Shown here: piece by piece, positions 11,991 through 22,300 of the stretch
Layout of the letters: each line of letters starts with the position of its first letter
Position numbering within the stretch: position 1 is the first letter of the stretch
Assembly: GCF_040183065.1 (NCBI RefSeq)
Contig: NC_091124.1
Location: forward strand, 96,242,501 to 96,306,500
From: Periplaneta americana
Taxonomy: Eukaryota > Arthropoda > Insecta > Blattodea > Blattidae
DNA length: 64,000 bases
Direction of reading: 5' to 3'
The notes under the pieces: generated by a model
Database searches by the model: none
The model's input: the letters and a program-made list of their open reading frames with translations, nothing else
What the model was told of the DNA's origin: nothing
Program-made: the position numbers and the translations under genes

Positions 11991-12803
11991 ATATCAGTGA
12001 CGCAGTCAAGCTCTTGCAGTTTCTTCTATCTGAGAACTTGCAGTCCTCATTTTCAGAAGTTGTGGATCTACTACGCATAGCTATCACCATACCAATGACA
12101 GCTTCCGAACCAGAACGTTGCTTTTCGTGTTTGAAAAGAGTGAAATCCTATCTTAGAAATACGATGAGAGAAGAGAGACTGACCGCATTAGCTACGTTTT
12201 CCATTGTAAAGACTATGTTAAACGACATATCGGATTTTAATAAGATATTCAAAAGTCCGCAACCTACAAGACAAGGCGCATGGAACTAATCTTTAAATAA
12301 GATAATTTGCATGGTTTATTTTTATATGCAGCCCCCTGAATTCAATACCCACGAGCCGCCATTGGCCGGCTAGCTTTCTCTCAAGTGTTTGGTTTTGAGA
12401 TGATAAAAACCTGAAGCTGAGAGAAGACTGTCCTCTCTGCGAAGAGTAAGGACTGAATGGACACTCACAGAAGATAAAGCAGAAAGCAGTCAAAACAAAA
12501 ACTTGTGTTATCTGGCATTTTAAAATGTTTTTGACGAAAGTATTTCTCAGTCTGGGTTCTTAAACAGTCTTCATAAAGCAAGACGAGATTTTCGAAGTGC
12601 AATCTGGTTTCCTGGATATGAATGAATGAATGAACAGACGATTTGTCCCTGAAGGGCTAAGGCCTTCTCTTTAGGTATTTTTTTCTATTATTTTAAATAT
12701 GAATCCCAGCTTCCTGCACTTAAGAGATTAAAGGCAGAAACATAGAGCGAGTTGAAAGTTAAAATTCAAGAATAGCTCAGCATCACATTGACAGAACTGT
12801 AGA

Positions 12804-13037
12804 GTCGCCCTGAGTGGCGCAGTTGATATACCGCTGGCTTTCTGTGCCTGAGGTTGCGGATTCGATCCCGCCTCCGGTCGATGGCATATAAGTGTGCTTA
12901 AATGCGACAGGCTCATGCGACAGATTTAGTGGCATGTAAAAGAACTCCTGCGGGACAAAATTCCGGCACACCGGCGACGCTGATATAACCTCGGTAGTTG
13001 CGAGTGACGTTAAATAAACCAACATATACAATTTTTT
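12804..13037 (+). mobile_element. tRNA-derived SINE (family A), full insertion with 13-bp target duplication
   Basis: ACAGAACTGTAGA is repeated exactly at 12791-12803 and 13038-13050. The element opens GTCGCCCTGAGTGGCGCAGT (box A TGGCGCAGTTG). Box B is GATTCGATCCCG. The body contains GATGGCATATAAGTG and GGGACAAAATTCCGGCAC, and the 3' end is GACGTTAAATAAACCAACAT. Confidence 0.93.
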
Positions 13038-13050
13038 ACAGAACTGTAGA

Positions 13051-13430
13051 AAAAAATTAAAAAAAACCATATGAAATTTAAAAAAATAGGCTTAAACGAA
13101 GAGAAATCAATTCAGTCATTTTCAATGAATGAGAAAAAGTAATTAGACCTTATGGAAGGGGCAACTAAATTTCATGTATTTATTTCACTGATCCAAATAA
13201 TTACTCTTCACTCATATCGCTGGAAATTACAGTGAGTCCCAGCAAACGTTCCCAGTGTTTCTGTCGGCCGAACAGCAGCATCCTCTGCTTGCATCCTTAA
13301 ACTCACGGTGCTTCGACGGATTAAAACTTAATAAGATTCGAATTCATCACTCATTTATAGAATCTGTTTCTTAACCTCTTCAGTCCTGAATTTATATTTA
13401 AAGAAAAAAAAAACTGGTCACATGATCATT
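13051..13430. other. Intronic stretch, no recognisable feature
   Basis: Between the SINE and a small hairpin. No coding, tail or inverted repeat was seen. Confidence 0.4.
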
Positions 13431-13503
13431 CTGGGGATCCAAAATTCCCAAATCAAGTCTTCACAGAAAATCAAAATTTGGGGACAATTTTGATCCCTGG
13501 GGC
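13431..13503. repeat. Short imperfect hairpin
   Basis: TCTGGGGATCCAAAATTCCC at 13431 and ATTTTGATCCCTGGGG at about 13487-13502 are imperfect reverse complements with a roughly 20-base spacer. It could be a small foldback element remnant or chance. Confidence 0.45.
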
Positions 13504-13926
13504 CCTAAAATTTTAAATTGTATTTTTAATTCAGGTATAGAAGTGTTAAAAAAAATAATATTTTCCATTTCTATCATGTCGAATTTTTCAAACTATTTAA
13601 AAGTATCGAAGACATTCCAAAAAAGAAATAATGTACACTATAATGTAGCCTACATCGAGCCTGAAGTGGTTAAACACAGCCTATTCAATGAATTTAGTAC
13701 TGTTTTCTATACGAACTGGGCGGCTAGGAAATTTATGTCTAAATTTTCCCTTGATCTACCACAGCATTTGTTTTTCAGTAGGCCTATGTACAGCTGTCAA
13801 AAAAAAAAGTGGCCGCACTCGTGAACAGCGAATATTTTCAAAGTCCACTTCGGGTCGCGGCGATGTTACACGATGCATGTGCTTGTACAAGCAGTTCCGG
13901 AACTATGAAAGTGTTCCATATCTGCG

Positions 13927-13988
13927 CCTCGTAGACCAGCGGTAGAATGCTTGTTTAATGATTCAAAGGTCGTGGGTTCGGGCCTTCT
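13927..13988 (+). repeat. tRNA-like module, left arm of element Y
   Basis: Box A TAGACCAGCGG at 13932-13942 and box B GTGGGTTCGGGCC at 13972-13984 sit at tRNA spacing. No acceptor-stem pairing is evident, so it is not an intact tRNA gene. Pol III transcription, if any, would run into the element. Confidence 0.65.
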
Positions 13989-14010
13989 TCAAGTTTTCAT
14001 TTTATTTTTT

Positions 14011-14960
14011 AATCGTTCTTTAGCGATGTAAATGATATTCAAATTATCATTTATATCCAGTTATCGTTCTTTGTGGATATCACGTTATTTATATTTTATT
14101 ATCGTTCTTTAGAGATATGAATAAAATCCAGGTCATCATTTGTATTCTGTTATCGTATTATAACGATATAAATATTAATTATTATTGTATCTCCAATGGG
14201 GGTTAGCCCTATTTTACATATGTATGTTAGGGCTATAGTTTTATACACAAAAAGGATAAGCATAAAGAGAAATGGAAAATTAAATTAAATTAGCTTACGC
14301 GATGTAAACAAAACATAAATAATCCGTAAATTAGGCATTGCGATTGCAAAACAAATATCAGGTATCAATTTGAAACATACAAAAACATTAACAACACACA
14401 TACGTAACACTTCTATAACACAAATATGCAACTTTCCGTACCATACATCATAAATTAATACACAATAGTCACACAAACACAATAAAACTATAATTACGAC
14501 ATTGCGACGACATCAAGCATCCCATAACTGACTCACATACATAACAAATCAAGCATCCGTTACAACACATACACTTCAACATAGTAACCACACTTTTAAA
14601 AGTTACAAATTTGGCTCCAAGAAGAATAAATAGGACACTGTTACTATAATTACTATTCTTCTACAATTTCTTAAATACATCTGTAATAAATCTGTGAAAT
14701 TCCGATATGAATAATATTCACGTTTTTTATATTGTTATCGTTCTTTAGTGATTTAAATAATATTCAAGTTATCATTTATATTGTTTTCCTTCATTAGCAT
14801 TATAAAACAATATTCAAGTTATTTCTATTGTTATTGTTCTTTAGCAATATATTAATTAAACAAACCGATATTTATCATTTATATTCTGTTATCGTTCTTT
14901 AGTGATACTGTATAAATAATATTCAAGTTATTTATATTGTAATCGTTCTTTAGCGATATA
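14011..14960 (+). repeat. Interrupted ~50-bp minisatellite with a small hairpin core
   Basis: Nine units begin near 14012, 14063, 14101, 14152, 14737, 14784, 14833, 14891 and 14942. The core ATCGTTCTTTAGCGAT is self-complementary at its ends (ATCG...CGAT) and is followed by ATAAATAATATTCAAGTTAT. Units are 38-58 bp. The array is split by about 550 bp of unrelated sequence (14190-14700) that holds no recognisable gene. Confidence 0.85.
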
Positions 14961-15084
14961 AATAACATAAATTTAATATTAGGTTTGGAAAAATCCAGTT
15001 GCATAATACTGCTATTAGTTTTTCTTTTTGTATTATTACATTATACTAGCTTGAACCACAATAAAATGAAAAGGAGTAACGAGG

Positions 15085-15150
15085 AATTGAATCTGAGACG
15101 TTGACATCTAAATTCCGACCTTCGTCCGCTGAGCTACGAGAGCAAAAGTA
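15085..15150 (-). repeat. Additional tRNA-like module inside element Y
   Basis: On the minus strand box A is TAGCTCAGCGG and box B AGATTCAATTCC, with an intervening region long enough for an anticodon arm. It is separate from the right-arm module at 16310-16380 and may mark a second, nested unit. Confidence 0.55.
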
Positions 15151-15474
15151 TGGAAACATTTTCGGAAGAATTGGCCCAATCACACTCTAAGATTTTCTGA
15201 TGATTCGTAGAAGCTAGTCCAGGATGCGGGGGGCAAAGGCTAATTGAGATATCCCGGTCTCTAACCGTGTCAAACATTCTGATACAATTAATATTTAACC
15301 CTTGCCGTGACTTTCGGTGAAGTCCGGAGGGCCCAATTAGTCAAATCCACTCTCCTCATCTCCACGCTTGGGCCCCCTGGAATTTAATAAGATGCTAAAG
15401 AGATAGTGGTGTGCGGAAAGCAACGGGATGTCACCGCATTTAGGCCTATCCTTCCCAAGAAAACTGCAAACATG

Positions 15475-15920
15475 AACAAAGGAAGCTTTTAATAGAAGAA
15501 GAAGGATCTTCTGCGGACCTCTGGAAAAAGAACTAAGGAAGAGACTAGTGAAGTCCTTTGTGTGGAGTGTGGCATTGTATGGGGAAGGAACATGGACATT
15601 ACGACGAAATGAAGAGAAACGAATTGAAGCATTTGAAATGTGGATGTGGAGAAGAACGGTGCGTGTAAAGTGGACAGACAGAATAAGAAATAAAATTGTG
15701 TTTGAAAAAGTGAGTGAAGAAAGAATGATGCAGAAACTGATTAGAAAGAGAAAAAGGAATTGGTTGGGTCTCCGGTTGAAAAGAATAATAGACGACATTA
15801 GGATACGTGAATCATATGCGGAGACTAAGAGGAAGGCAGAAAATAGGAAAGATTGGAGATTGCTTGGTTTGCAATGAAAGACTTGCCCATGGACAGAACA
15901 TTTATGTGTGTATGTTCAGA
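15475..15920 (+). mobile_element. LINE group B, 3' fragment
   Basis: The open frame reads FNRRRRIFCGPLEKELRKRL, then VKSFVWSVALYG-x-x-TWTLRR, FEMWMWRR, VKWTDRIRN and KRKRNWLG, the C-terminal part of a LINE reverse transcriptase. It ends YAETKRKAENRKDWRLLGLQ and a stop. A stretch between NWLG and IIDDI is deleted relative to 62160-62260. The 5' end is truncated. Confidence 0.88.
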
Positions 15921-16305
15921 ATGCCTGGAATATCGTGTCTAAGAACAGTCGCTATTTGCAAAGACTAGTCAATTCCATGCCCACTCGACTGAAAGATGAT
16001 CGAGATAAGAGGAAGATACACTAAATATTGAATTGTGGCTTTTTGTTTTGTTTTTTGAACGCTTAATTGTTTGAATGTTTTAAGGCCGACGCCAGTAAAT
16101 TTGTTATGTTTATGCCACGAAAGATATTTTATTGAGAATAAAATCTTTTTTCTTTCCATTTGCAGCCACAATATCATAATGATAATGATAAAGTCATGGC
16201 ATAATATATTAATGAACCTGATGTTAATTACTAAAATAATCATAAAAGAGAAAGGAGCCATTATGTCTAGTTTGTCTCTCTCAAAAACAGAACAAAAAAG
16301 GACAT
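15921..16305. other. Element Y interior, no recognisable gene
   Basis: AT-rich interior between the LINE fragment and the right-arm tRNA-like module. It starts with a Tc1-like tail motif (SRYLQRLVNSMPTRLK in degraded form at 15930-15995), then nothing identifiable. Confidence 0.35.
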
Positions 16306-16309
16306 AAAA

Positions 16310-16380
16310 CGCACGAGGTTGTAGTCGAACGCAGGACCTCATGAATCAGAGACCTGAACGCTACCATTTTGCTATCGAAT
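16310..16380 (-). repeat. tRNA-like module, right arm of element Y
   Basis: On the minus strand box A is TAGCAAAATGGTAG and box B GCGTTCGACTAC. It occupies the mirror position of the module at 13927-13988 but is well diverged from it. Confidence 0.62.
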
Positions 16381-16717
16381 AACACACAGTATACTTCAAT
16401 TATAACTGTAGATATCAGGCAACGTGGTCCAACAACATGTAACATCGCCTGGCTCCGAATTGTAGCGAAGATACCCGAAGGGAACTTTGTTTGAGGAGAG
16501 CGGCCACTTTTTCTTTTTACAGCTGTACACTCTTAGACAAAAAAAATGACCGGGCTCCAGATTCTATGTCCGATTCGGAAGACTTCCGGTGCATTCGTCA
16601 GAGCATGATACACACGCAAACGAATATCTTCTGTCGTAAATGTTTCCAACACTCCACTGCCACCACTATATGATGATTATATAACATGCTTCTTAAAGAG
16701 AAGAGTCACCATCTCTC

Positions 16718-16785
16718 TCGCATAGCGTAGTCGGTAGCATTTTGGTCTTGTATTCCAAAGGTTTCGAGTTCGAATCTCAGTCTAA
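16718..16785 (+). repeat. tRNA-like module, left arm of element X
   Basis: Box A TAGCGTAGTCGGTAGC at 16723 and box B GAGTTCGAATCTC at 16766-16778. The anticodon-arm region contains TTTGG and CCAAA, which can pair. The acceptor stem is not conserved. Confidence 0.68.
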
Positions 16786-16929
16786 ACTTTGTTTTTTAAT
16801 TCTCATTTTTTACTTCTTGTATACTGATAATAACCGGTATTGTGAAATATTTAACAGAAAGTTGAATATTTACAAAGGGTAAGTTAGATACATACCCTAG
16901 CAATCCTTTCCCTTCTATCTTGTATTTAA

Positions 16930-17085
16930 AGAGACTAAACGAAATCTTCTCGGATAGAAATAAAGAAAAATAAACCTTAAGTAAAAGAAATCCTTCGCGG
17001 ATAGGAATAAACAAACGTAATTCTTTTCTTTGTTTTAAACGAAATAAAGAAATACATCTCGGAGACCAATAAACAAAAATCAAAA
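16930..17085. repeat. Short subterminal direct repeats
   Basis: Three diverged copies of GAAATCTTCTCGGATAGAAA-type sequence start at about 16940, 16988 and 17048. They lie just outside the C-terminal end of the Tc1-like transposase remnant, where Tc1-like elements often carry transposase-binding direct repeats. Confidence 0.45.
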
Positions 17086-17100
17086 TAGACAAAAAATTCA

Positions 17101-17956
17101 ATACCGGATATGTAATCTCTCCACATCTATATCCGCCTGCATCCTACGGGGTATGGATGCGATCAGGCGTCTCAGGTACTGTCGACGTGAAGATACACGA
17201 TCCCAAGCGTTCTTGATAATATTCCAGAGTGCATCTTTTGTGGTCGGCCGACGTGGCATTGTATTTATCATCGCGTTCACAGTTTTCTTCACTTCCGACC
17301 ACACATTTTCTAGGACATTCAGACCTGGTGAACAGGGAGGCCATTGTATCAGTCTGATATATGGCCTCTCTGAAAACCATCTCATGACCTCGACACATGT
17401 GTGAACACGATGATTATCCTGTTGAAATATATCATCATCATTAGGATATATAACATCCGTACAGAGGAAAGCATAACATTTTCTAATAAGACCTTGTATT
17501 GTTGGGCATTAAGATTTCCGTCGAGCAGCCATAGAACACCCAGGCCGTCACTGGACATCCAGCCCCAACATGGAACAGATACACGGTCACTGAGAAAGCG
17601 AGTTGCCACATGTGTAGGATCGTATCGGGATCCACGTGAACGGTAGACTATTTGCCGCCGTCTGAAAATATTACCTTATTCCAATCGAAATTAACATTTT
17701 CCTCTCCAAAGGCAAGGCGGAATAATCTGTGGTCATCAGTGATGCATCTTATCATTGCTGCCACTCTTGGATAACGTCCTACGTCCCGCAGACGCCTTAT
17801 GACAAGATCCAGGGAAACGGGCATTTACTTTAATTGAAGAAGTGGGTTCGCTTCTACTTCTGCAACTAAAGCAGCGTCCTGTGCACGAGTTGGCTGGCGA
17901 TGTTCAATTCCTTCTCTGGATAATCTCGCCCATCTTCTAGCTGTGGAATCGTGTAC
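17101..17956 (-). pseudogene. Tc1-like transposase remnant
   Basis: Reading the minus strand from 17956: GVHDSTARRWARLSREG (helix-turn-helix), RAQDAALVAEVEANP, FRLAFGEENVNFDWNKVIFS with DG (first catalytic Asp), SVPCWGW, NAQQYKVLLEN, DNHRVHTCVEV (second Asp), WPPCSPGLNVLENVW (Glu) and a C-terminal MPRRMQA-like end. About 35 residues separate the second Asp from the Glu. Stops and frameshifts break it in at least three places, so it is inactive. Confidence 0.85.
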
Positions 17957-18022
17957 TCCTATAGTATAGAATTCTTTAGTTGGCAGAGAAATTTAGACAG
18001 AGAAAGATACATTTATTACCTC

Positions 18023-19512
18023 TCACTCACTCAGTGGCTGCGGGGGGGATGGTGGCAAGAGACAGACACCTTCTATGAAACTGTTTGTATGTGCAGTGGC
18101 GGATTCTTCTACTTCTACTTCCATGTTGTTGTCACCGTCATCGTCGTCACTATCAGAGTCCAAACTTATTACGAAACGATCCACCGCCTTGTCTATCATT
18201 CCATCCCTTTCCCAATAAAAATCCTCTTCCTTTTTAACATGTTCACACACATTTTTCCAATTCTCTGGCGTAACCTTGGACAACGCTTCTTCAAATAATT
18301 TTATAACATCACTGGATTTGAAAGATACATTATGTTTAGCAACATCATTTTTCACTTGAGCCCAGATGAACTCAATGGCACTAAAATTGCAGTGGTATGG
18401 TGGCAGTCGTACTACGGTATGCCGGTGTGGTTCACTTTGAGCCAATGTATCCAGTTCGTACCTTACCATTTTTTCCTTTTTCAATTTTATTATGTCGTAC
18501 AGTACGATTTTTGTCGCCTTTGAGTCGTACTCTATGTTGTTCTGACGTAACCAAGACTGCATGTCTGATTTAGAAGATGCAGAAGTGGGAGCTTTATTTA
18601 ACTGTACAGAATGGTAAGAGGCGTTGTCCATTACTATGATGCTGTTTTGTGGAATGTTCGGAAGGAGTTTGTTTTCGAACCAATGTTTGAAATTAACGGC
18701 GTTCATTTCCTCATGGGGATCGTTGGTAGATTTTGACTTAAAACTGTGATAGGCTCCTGGTATAAATCCAGAGGAAGATCCAGCATGCACAATAATAAAT
18801 CGTCCTCCTTTTCCTAAGAGCACGTTCAGAGGAATGTCACCATCGTCACAAATCCAAATTTTGCTCTTCGTGTGATTAATGTTTATCCATGTTTCGTCTA
18901 GGTAAACGATAGGGCGGCGGGTTATTCTTAAGTCGCGCATCCTCCTTAAGAAATGGAATCGCTTAGAAATTATGTCGGGTTTCTCTAGCAGAAGCTTCCG
19001 TCCGAAGTTATTCTTAGCGTAACGGAAATTAAGTTTTTTTAATAATTCCCGCACCGACCATTTACTGCCAGAAAATAAGCCAGACTTATCGAGAGCATCA
19101 CGAATATCTTCCACACTCGGAATGAAATCAGCCTTATACAGAGAGTAAATCTGCCTCTTGATGGCGGCAGCAGTGAATGTGTCTATATTGGTTTTCGTGG
19201 GAGTTCTTTGCGACCGCTTTTTGCCCGGAGTTGACACTTTTCTTCCTGATTCATCTGCTCTCTTTTCATTTAGGATACGGTAAACAGTGCGTTCAGATAC
19301 TCCACACGCAGCAGCAGTTCGCTTTGCTACTTCGACTACGCTTATTGTGGATTTCCGACTTTCAAGGCATCGTACTCCTCTACGAAAAACTTATGTACAT
19401 TGCACACTATTTCCCTGGCGTCAGACTGCAGTGGCTTTCCTCTTGTTCCTACACCAAGAATCACAAACACTAGGACAAGTGGGCCTAATATAAAGTACAA
19501 TACTTGTAACAT
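18023..19512 (-). CDS. IS630/Tc1/mariner-superfamily transposase with DD84E spacing, one frameshift
   Basis: A single open frame of 404 codons ends at 18023. Counting from a GTG at 19237, the DDE residues are Asp114 (VYLDETWIN), Asp204 (VMDNASYH) and Glu289 (AIEFIWAQVK), giving 84 residues between the last two. Typical Tc1/mariner transposases have 34-41. The open frame continues upstream through a helix-turn-helix (VAKRTAAACGVSERTVYRIL) to about 19345. There one missing base separates it from MLQVLYFILGPL...REIVCNVHKFFVEEYDAL, starting at an ATG at 19510-19512. The C-terminus has an acidic run (SDSDDDDGD). Transposases with long D-E spacing are known in this superfamily (I recall a DD82E group). 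It probably moved recently, given how intact it is. Weak CAGTGG termini at 18031 and 19598 are possible but unproven. Confidence 0.85.
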
Positions 19513-19684
19513 TTTAATTATAAAATGATTATAGGCACCTTCTCAAACTACACTGAAAAAATGTTGTTAACACACAGTTGTAATAACATCCACCACTGAC
19601 AACGTCTCCAGATGGACTGGTTTGGGGAGGGAGAGGGAGGAAAGAACGAGGAAATGCTGTTATACAAGTGTCTGTGTCCCAGGA

Positions 19685-19870
19685 TTAGTTCAACTCACCC
19701 TCCCTGACCCTTCCCAAGACATCAGGTAGCTCTGCCAACATAGACCTTCCCAAGTATAGTCGCCTACCTGCCTCAGTAGCGGAAAGTCCGGCATCCCTCA
19801 CAAGAGAGAGAAGAGCTTGTCTACATGTATCTGGCCTATGTCTTCTGTTACCCCTGATAATGACAAAAGA
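19685..19870 (-). pseudogene. Tc1-like transposase N-terminal fragment
   Basis: The minus-strand frame RRHRPDTCRQALLSLVRDAG then LSATEAGRRLYLGRSM resembles the first helix-turn-helix of Tc1-like transposases. It lies on the far side of the DD84E gene from the main Tc1-like remnant, so it may be the displaced N-terminus of the same gene. Its recognition-helix region seems to overlap that of the 17956 end, so two separate copies are also possible. Confidence 0.5.
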
Positions 19871-20156
19871 GAATAGTTGTTTCACGTTTAATATGCGCAG
19901 TTACATGTGCGCAGAACTATGTTTGTTTTCAGAAGTTCCAGATGTCTCTAAATAAATTACACATCAATATAGAAATAAACAACTGACGTCCTTACAGGGT
20001 ACACGACCTTGAATAGCCTACACAAGAAGCAAGGCTGTTACCACGGAGCTATTACAAATCGGATATGTAACGGCACTATTTACGAATGTAGCCATGGAAC
20101 GCATTGGTTTTGTCTTTAACACTATTCATCTCGTTTTTGCAACACTATTAATTTTA

Positions 20157-20182
20157 TGATAATGATGATGATGATGATGATG

Positions 20183-20216
<34 letters not shown>

Positions 20217-20285
20217 TCGGGTTTGTAATACTATGAATATTATTATTGTTATTATTCTCGTTGTTGCAATATTATTATTAGACTC

Positions 20286-20317
<32 letters not shown>

Positions 20318-20345
20318 TACTACTACTACTACTACTACTACTACT
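20157..20345 (+). repeat. Compound trinucleotide microsatellites (GAT, ATT, AAT, ACT)
   Basis: Runs of ATGATG and ATTATT at 20157-20215, then AATAAT and TACTAC at 20286-20345, with ATT/GTT variants between them. Confidence 0.95.
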
Positions 20346-20562
20346 AGTAATACTAATTTTAGTAACTGAACAATACTCCTTATGGAGAAGGGAGAAGATC
20401 CAAGACCTGAGCATCTGTTTTAATTCAAGGATAATTAGGAAGAAGTCTCCGATATTACTGAACGTTTTTGTTTAATTTCCAAACTCCTGTGCACGTTAAT
20501 AAATGTATCATTCGTTTTCAGCTAGAGAAAAAATAAAACGAAAAAAATGTATATACTTATCC

Positions 20563-20628
20563 TAAGACGGATACGAACCCGGGTTTTCTACGTGTAGAAG
20601 TCAGAGTTTTACCACGGAGCTATGAGAG
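20563..20628 (-). repeat. tRNA-like module, right arm of element X
   Basis: On the minus strand box A is ATAGCTCCGTGGTAAAAC and box B CCCGGGTTCGTATCC. TTCTA and TAGAA flank CACG in the anticodon-arm position. This is the best tRNA resemblance in the element, but the acceptor stem does not close. Confidence 0.7.
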
Positions 20629-20630
20629 AC

Positions 20631-20660
20631 ACACACACGCACACGCGCACACACACAGAG
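20631..20660 (+). repeat. (AC)n microsatellite
   Basis: About 15 CA/CG dinucleotides within the right arm of element X. Confidence 0.9.
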
Positions 20661-21401
20661 AGTTCAAACTGTTGTTTGCCGGTATAAGAGTATGTTCTTG
20701 GATCTCGCTGGTTTCGTCCTTACTACTCTGATTTTAGTCTTGTGTATCAGGCGCACAGCCGAACGGAACTTAGAAAAATTTACGCTTCAAGAGTCCGGTC
20801 ATTTTTTTTTTTTGTCTAAGAGTGTACTGTCGGTGACTCAGGAGAAGACGAGAGCGGACTGAGGAGGAAGGGATGTGAACAGATAACGTAAGACAACACG
20901 TGCAATATTTGTACTGCAGTAAGCGGAAACATTAGGTCTCCTTCTGTTCAACTCAGCTTTAATTTCCATACGCATTGTTACATATGTTTCCTGTACGAGT
21001 AATAACCAAAGCTCGGAACTTGGGGACTTGTGTGACGTGCGCTTGAGTAAGGTTATAGGTACAGCGTACACAAAGCTCAAGCTGCAAGTGCTCAGGGACA
21101 GTCGTATGTACTAAGAAAGTGGTCTCATCGAATGGCAAGAAGACGAACGAAAAAACTGTGTCATGTCGAAGCCAATGACATTAAGAGAATTACAGGTAAA
21201 TGGTCTGTCTGAGGAATGAGAAAATACGCGTTATTCGAATGGGTGTTATGGAAGTTTGAAAAATACATTTCTTAAATTTTAGGTACAGAATTTCGTGGAG
21301 GAATTCTGAGGGGATACATTATTTTCTTCTAATGTAGAGTTTATATTTTGTAAGTTGTGCCACACATAAACTAGAGCTGGAAACGGGCATTCATTGAAAG
21401 A

Positions 21402-21637
21402 TGAAGAAGATGATGTTATGTTTTATTTAACGACGCTCGCAACTGCAGAGGTTATATCAGCGTCGCCGGATGTGCCGGAATTTTGTCCCACAGGAGTTCT
21501 TTTACATGCCAGTAAATCTACTGACATGAGCCTGTCACATTTAAGCACATTTAAATGCCATCGACCTGGCCCGGGATCGAACCCGCAACCTTGGGCATAG
21601 AAGGCCAGCGCTATACCAACTTGCCAACCAGGGCGAC
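21402..21637 (-). mobile_element. tRNA-derived SINE (family A) with 12-bp target duplication
   Basis: TTCATTGAAAGA is repeated exactly at 21390-21401 and 21638-21649. On the minus strand it starts GTCGCCCTGGTTGGCAAGTT (box A TGGCAAGTTGG) with box B GGGTTCGATCCCG, and ends CGTTAAATAAAACATAACAT. This is the best-preserved family A copy in the window. Confidence 0.95.
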
Positions 21638-21837
21638 TTCATTGAAAGACATTGCAGTCCTTTAAATTGATGGAAAATTTGTCCATAGCCATGGATCAAG
21701 TCGTAGAGGGACCTTCCCTAGCAGTGATACACTAATTGAAAACTATTTGCGAGAAAAATTTAGGATACACTTATCTTTCTCAGATACGAGATCTGCTGAA
21801 AATCGAACACGAAGCAGTGACAGTGAAAATATTCAGT

Positions 21838-22300
21838 ATTTTATTTAGGCCCAAGACTTTATAATAAAATTTCAAACCATTTTCCAAATTTGAAATTTTT
21901 TAAAATTGAAACTTTTAAAAAAGAAATTTGTAAAATTATCCATGATATATAATAGTAACAAATGTACTTTTTTTTACATTTTATTTCTATCGACTATATT
22001 CATGTTTTTATTGAATGTCACTGGCTTCTGTCGGATTGTCAATTTATATTAAATGTATATTTTTCTCTCGTTTTCTCTTTCTTCTTTATTCTTGCTCTTG
22101 TGTTGTATTTATTGGTTTGAATTAAGTTACTTACTGTATTTAGTAAACTGTCCTTGTAAATTTTATGTTATATTATTCACTACGACCACACCGTACACGA
22201 GCCTGACTCTTACGGTAGTGGCTAGAAACATTTTTATTTTATAAATGCAATTTGTACTCGCTAGGTAGCTAGTTAAAATAAATAAAATAAAAAAAATTAA
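21838..22300 (+). mobile_element. LINE (CR1/Jockey-like) terminal fragment and 3' UTR
   Basis: A short frame, LYNKISNHFPNLKFFKIETF then KKEICKIIHDI, matches the x-YN-x-LP-x-x-I-x-x-L...FK-x-x-L ending of CR1/Jockey-type reverse transcriptases. An AT-rich 3' UTR follows and ends in AAATAAATAAAATAAAA at 22276-22295. Confidence 0.55.

Larger units (their letters stand above)
10911..12289 (+). pseudogene. hAT transposase, interrupted pseudogene
   Basis: Three coding pieces appear in order. The first (about 10911-11160) reads ATRWSFKIRTINVVHE...EASALVRTLEDPEFNFWL and then YHVDILYNQLQNRQ after a stop. The second (11403-11710) reads FVNAIQTIRN...KKRRKVEGIQTRV...AATKEVCDLIITQ. The third (12014-12289) holds the dimerisation core IPMTASEPERCFSCLKRVKS with YLRNTMREERL. 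These match the catalytic-to-C-terminal part of insect hAT transposases. The gaps are explained by two later insertions; there is also an in-frame TAG at about 11106. The N-terminal zinc-finger part is not recognisable. Confidence 0.85.
10278..12364 (+). mobile_element. hAT element with perfect 8-bp target duplication
   Basis: The octamer GCCGGCTA occurs immediately outside both ends (10270-10277 and 12365-12372), as hAT insertion produces. The termini are CAGGGGCGGCTTTCG at the left and, reading outward, CAATGGCGGCTCGTG at the right. GGGGCTGC and GGGGGCTGC follow at similar distances inside. It carries a dead transposase (10911-12289), interrupted by a SINE (11188-11391) and an AT-rich insertion (about 11715-11990). 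Confidence 0.92.
13791..16525. mobile_element. TA-flanked inverted-repeat element Y with tRNA-like modules in both arms
   Basis: The left end TA|CAGCTGTCAAAAAAAAAAG and right end (outward) TA|CAGCTGTAAAAAGAAAAAG each run into GTGGCCGC. The arms then share CTTCGGGT and GGCGATGTTACA blocks. Each arm carries a tRNA-like module whose box A begins about 141 bp (left, 13932) and 149 bp (right, 16376) from the end, both facing inward. TA is present at 13789-13790 and 16526-16527. No transposase of its own is visible. The interior holds a minisatellite, a LINE fragment and a further tRNA-like module. Confidence 0.78.
16528..20824. mobile_element. TA-flanked inverted-repeat element X with tRNA-like modules in both arms
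   Basis: The left end TA|CACTCTTAGACAAAAAAAA and right end (outward) TA|CACTCTTAGACAAAAAAAA both continue ATGACCGG-x-CTC. The arms share TTCCG...GATACACA blocks. tRNA-like modules have box A at 16723 (195 bp in) and 20623 (201 bp in), facing inward. The left end abuts element Y with only TA between; the right end abuts element Z the same way. The interior holds Tc1-type transposase remnants and a DD84E transposase, all on the minus strand. At 4.3 kb it is probably inflated by nested insertions. Confidence 0.78.

Noticed and set aside
18031..19598. CAGTGG termini as the ends of the DD84E element
   Set aside because: Only six bases match, the left one overlaps the stop codon region, and no TA flanks them. 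Mentioned as possible but not used as boundaries.
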